From assembly GCA_026392155.1 (NCBI GenBank), contig JAPLCP010000041.1, positions 1 to 42,379 on the forward strand: DNA of 42,379 bases, read 5' to 3'. Origin of the DNA: Armatimonadota bacterium. GTDB taxonomy: Bacteria; Armatimonadota; Armatimonadia; Armatimonadales; Armatimonadaceae. Position numbers and translations under genes: made by a program. Below the pieces are notes generated by a model. The model worked only from the letters and a program-made list of their open reading frames with translations, did no database searches and was not told the DNA's origin. Shown here piece by piece: positions 39,792-42,379 of the stretch (its first letter is position 1; each line of letters starts with the position of its first letter).

Positions 39792-40571
39792 ATGAGCCAC
39801 TCCACTTGGCGTACCAAGAATCCGCTGGTCTCGTTCCGCCATGCGGTTGAGGGACTCGGCCATGCTTTTCGCACCCAGCGGAACATGCGCTTCCACATCC
39901 TCACGTTTTTAGCTGTCTTCTTAGCGGGCCTGATTCTACGCCTGCCACGGGTGGAGATGCTGGCCCTAGTATTCTGCGCCGCGCTGGTGATGATCACAGA
40001 GATGTTTAACACCGCCATTGAGGCGACTGTGGACATGATCACCCAAAGCTACCACCCCGCCGCTAAGTTCATCAAAGATGTTGCCGCAGGAGCCGTCTTG
40101 ATCTCCGCCATTACGGCAGTTCTTGTCGGGGGAGTGGTGTTTTGGGGAGCGGTTCACCTCAATACACTCTCTATCCGCCTAGTTCAGCCCCCCACTGTCC
40201 CTGTCTTTCTGGGGGCATTTGTCCTGCTCCTCCTGACTGTGTTTCTGGGCAAGATCGCCGGGCGCAAGGGCTCGCTTCTCCAGGGCGGTGTCATCTCGGG
40301 GCACTCCGCGATTGCGTTTTATATCGCAGGAGTCATTGTCTTTCTCGTCCCTCAACCAGCGGTTGGGCTGCTGGCTCTTGGGCTGGCGGCTCTCGTGGCA
40401 CAGTCCCGTGTTGAGACCAAGATCCACACGCTTCGGGAGGTCGTTGCCGTGGCGGTCATTGCCCTCACTCTGGCCGCTCTGGTGCTCCAAGTCCCTCAGT
40501 GGCTGGGCTTTCATCTGCCCACGACGCAGCTGCCCGTCTGGGCACCGTCTCCACAACCCTCACAAAAATAA
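39792..40571 (+). CDS. fusion of undecaprenol/diacylglycerol kinase (DgkA) with PAP2-like phosphatase domain
   Basis: The 259-residue membrane protein starts with a DgkA domain (about 1-125: SFRHAVEGLGHAFRTQRNMRFH, catalytic EMFNTAIEATVDMI, three membrane helices). It continues with a PAP2-like domain (about 135-240) having SGHSAIAF and SRVETKIHTLREV, that is, SR-x5-H-x3 with Glu in place of the usual Asp. The N-terminal kinase is expected to recycle undecaprenol to its phosphate; the second domain could dephosphorylate polyprenyl diphosphate. One polypeptide would thus link both steps of carrier-lipid supply for peptidoglycan. Confidence 0.85.
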   Translation: MSHSTWRTKNPLVSFRHAVEGLGHAFRTQRNMRFHILTFLAVFLAGLILRLPRVEMLALVFCAALVMITEMFNTAIEATVDMITQSYHPAAKFIKDVAAGAVLISAITAVLVGGVVFWGAVHLNTLSIRLVQPPTVPVFLGAFVLLLLTVFLGKIAGRKGSLLQGGVISGHSAIAFYIAGVIVFLVPQPAVGLLALGLAALVAQSRVETKIHTLREVVAVAVIALTLAALVLQVPQWLGFHLPTTQLPVWAPSPQPSQK

Positions 40572-40574
40572 CCT

Positions 40575-41903
40575 ATGGACCCTGATAGTTTACCTCTCGC
40601 CTTTTTACTCGCCAGCAGCTTGCTGGTGCTTCTCCTGATCCTGCTCATGGGCGCTTTTTCCATGGCAGAAGCTGCCCTTCTCTCGCTCCGCTCCACACGG
40701 GTCGAGCAGCTCGTCGAAGAAAGTCGGCGAGGAGCGAGGGCCGTTCAGGCACTCTTAGAAAACCAGCCCCGCATGATCGCCACCACCCAAGTGGGCATGA
40801 CGATCTGTGGGTTTACGGCAGCAGCCGTCGCCGCGACCGTGCTCGCGCACCCGCTCGTTCCAACCGTCCGGCACCTGATCGTCAGTCCCAACTACGCTCG
40901 AATCGTTGCCTCCGCGGTCATCACCATCCCGATTGCACTCCTGGCGATGGCACTCGGGGGGATGCTCCCCAAGTCCCTGGCACTTCAAGCGCCCGATTAC
41001 TGGGCCATGCGCCTCGCTCCGTTTGTGCGCGGGTGCATGCCCCTTTTCACGCCGTTCTCCGGGCTGATTCTGGGGCTGGTGCGGATTGTGGCACCGCAGG
41101 CACGCTTCGAGTCGCCGATGATGACCCGCGAGGAGTTCGAAAAATTCGTGGACGACCAGGGCAAGGGGGGTGGCATTGACGAAGGCGAGGAGGAGATTAT
41201 CAAGAATATTATCGAGATCTCCGAGACGGAGGTGCGAGAGGTCATGACCCCGCGTGTGGACATGGCCGCTGTCGCGATCACCGCTCCCCCCGAAAAAGTC
41301 GTCGAGCTGATTCTCTCGTCGGGACACTCACGCATCCCGGTCTATGCCAACACAATTGACAATGTGGTGGGCATTCTGCATGCCAAGGACCTGCTCAAGC
41401 TCTTTGCCAGCACGGACCGCCAGGTGAGCCTGGGCAAGCTCATGCGCCCCCCGTATTTTGTCCCCGAGACCCGCCGCGTCTCCGATCTCTTAGAGACTAT
41501 GCGCCACTCACATCATCAGCTCGCCATTGTGCAAGATGAGTACGCGGGCACGGCGGGGATCGTGACCATTGAGGACGTTTTAGAGGAGATCGTCGGGGAG
41601 ATCCAGGACGAGTACGACACCGATGAGCCCGAGATCACCGTCCTCTCGCCCACCGAAACTCTCGTAGACAGCCGCCTGAGCCTGGATGACATCAACGAAC
41701 GCCTCGGCACCACGCTAGAGCACGAGGACTATACCACCATTGGCGGCTTCGTCTTTGGGATCCTCGGCCACGAACCCACGGTAGGAGAGCGCGTCCTCGC
41801 GGAGGGTGTCGAGCTGGTGGTCGAGACCCTGGAAGGCAGGCGCATCAAGACCCTCCGCGCCATCCGCCTCCCTGAGTTCCCTAAAAACGGAGCAGAGAGC
41901 TAA
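40575..41903 (+). CDS. CNNM/CorC-HlyC family transporter (DUF21-CBS-CorC)
   Basis: The 442-residue membrane protein has an N-terminal CNNM (DUF21) domain of three to four membrane helices (about 10-190, including GAFSMAEAALLSLRSTRV and GMLPKSLALQ). Two CBS repeats follow (about 215-340, EVMTPRVDMAAV, RIPVYANTIDNVVGILHAKDLL, QLAIVQDEYAGTAGIVTIEDVLEEIVGEI) and a C-terminal CorC_HlyC domain (DINERLGTTLEHEDYTTIGGF). The family exports Mg2+ or related cations. It begins 3 nt after the DgkA-PAP2 gene, so probably co-transcribed. Its TAA stop overlaps the convergent gene by CTAA. Confidence 0.93.
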   Translation: MDPDSLPLAFLLASSLLVLLLILLMGAFSMAEAALLSLRSTRVEQLVEESRRGARAVQALLENQPRMIATTQVGMTICGFTAAAVAATVLAHPLVPTVRHLIVSPNYARIVASAVITIPIALLAMALGGMLPKSLALQAPDYWAMRLAPFVRGCMPLFTPFSGLILGLVRIVAPQARFESPMMTREEFEKFVDDQGKGGGIDEGEEEIIKNIIEISETEVREVMTPRVDMAAVAITAPPEKVVELILSSGHSRIPVYANTIDNVVGILHAKDLLKLFASTDRQVSLGKLMRPPYFVPETRRVSDLLETMRHSHHQLAIVQDEYAGTAGIVTIEDVLEEIVGEIQDEYDTDEPEITVLSPTETLVDSRLSLDDINERLGTTLEHEDYTTIGGFVFGILGHEPTVGERVLAEGVELVVETLEGRRIKTLRAIRLPEFPKNGAES

Positions 41904-42322
41904 AACGCCATCGGAAACGACTCTGTAGCCGCCTCGTTTTCGCGCTCTTCGTCAAAGAGCCGGATGAGCGCCTGCTCGATCATCTTCACCCCGAACTGTC
42001 CTCTGGCATGCCGTCGCACCTTGCCATCTTTGTCAAAGAGAAAGTACGTCGGCCACGCGTCCACCTTCAGCTCATCGCCGATAGAGTGATCGTTGTCGAA
42101 GATCAGCTTCTCGGTAATGCCAAGCTCTTTGGCCACTTCGAGCACTTTAGCCTCGTCAAGATCAAATTCCCCCATAGGCCGATGCACCGCGACTACCTCC
42201 AAACCCTTCGGCCCATATTCATCTCGCAATTTTTGCAAATGTGGCATATTCGCATGACAAGAAGGACAGGACTTTGACCAAAAAGACACCAAACCAACAT
42301 GATTTTCAGTTAAAATATGCAT
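41900..42322 (-). CDS. thioredoxin-like (TlpA/ResA-type) protein
   Basis: The 140-residue protein has VSFWSKSCPSCHANMPHLQKL with redox motif CPSC and the cis-Pro block AWPTYFLFDKDGKV. It fits the thioredoxin/TlpA superfamily, probably a thiol-disulfide oxidoreductase. ATG 42322 (MHILTENH) is chosen, with GGGA 8 nt upstream; the frame also allows GTG 42367, which would add FRCFICLLLMLGFF, a possible membrane anchor. The 5' third is AT-rich and the 3' part GC-rich, a visible compositional break within the gene. The remaining 57 bases to the window end show no further gene. Confidence 0.78.
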   Translation of the reverse strand: MHILTENHVGLVSFWSKSCPSCHANMPHLQKLRDEYGPKGLEVVAVHRPMGEFDLDEAKVLEVAKELGITEKLIFDNDHSIGDELKVDAWPTYFLFDKDGKVRRHARGQFGVKMIEQALIRLFDEERENEAATESFPMAF

Positions 42323-42379
42323 AAAAAATCCCAGCATTAACAGCAAACAAATAAAGCATCTGAACACGTATTAAAGATG

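Overview
The window is a compact, GC-rich bacterial chromosome segment with 41 protein genes and no RNA genes that I can see. The mix suggests Armatimonadota (Armatimonas-like) or a nearby Terrabacteria lineage. It combines Gram-positive-style housekeeping genes (smc, RNase J, McsB-like kinase, a YceD/CoaD cluster) with Planctomycete/Verrucomicrobia-style DUF1592/DUF1552 proteins and a Gly/Met-tailed truncated secretin. This placement is an inference; no 16S or marker phylogeny is possible here.

Layout. 1-840: AT-rich, accessory-looking DNA with a Cys-rich exported protein and a partial gene, both leftward. 942-2663: NarL-type two-component system. 2660-3421: STN-domain protein with a Gly/Met tail. 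3551-10451: leftward PQQ-propeller, smc and RNase J, with a palindrome-rich spacer at 8572-8777. 10581-13394: leftward HExxH protein, ispE and MobA-like operon. 13453-14475: FAD oxidase. 14450-19044: leftward amidase, gltX and two amidohydrolase-like genes. 19155-21693: two paralogous seven-iron-type ferredoxins flanking a Crp/Fnr regulator, ung and an exported Hcp-like protein. 21709-26759: thioesterase, TPR protein, HtrA protease, McsB-like protein and recN. 26756-29049: coaD, a coiled-coil gene, yceD and a small membrane protein. 29128-34309: a zinc-ribbon-like protein, DUF2071, Nif3-like, apt and gyrA. 34408-39772: ATGA-coupled operon of a double hydrolase, a DUF1592 cytochrome and a DUF1552 protein. 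39792-42322: DgkA-PAP2 fusion, CNNM/CorC transporter and a thioredoxin-like protein.

Three genome-scale patterns stand out. First, about 20 operon-leading genes have a -10-like box with the shape GGTANNAT only 5-9 nt before the start codon and no Shine-Dalgarno, which points to widespread leaderless transcription. Only a minority of genes carry a clear Shine-Dalgarno. Second, GC-rich palindromic repeats lie in spacers and also inside coding regions. Nearly the same ~45-bp repeat is translated in two different frames in ispE and in the DUF1592 gene. Third, all six convergent gene pairs overlap at their 3' ends, four of them by exactly 4 bp.

The best local regulatory prediction is at the Crp/ferredoxin divergent promoter. 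A TGAC-N4-GTCA palindrome there sits near -41.5 for the ferredoxin and inside the core promoter of the regulator's own gene. No spacer exceeds 300 bases; the longest (712-941 and 8556-8777) are described as features.
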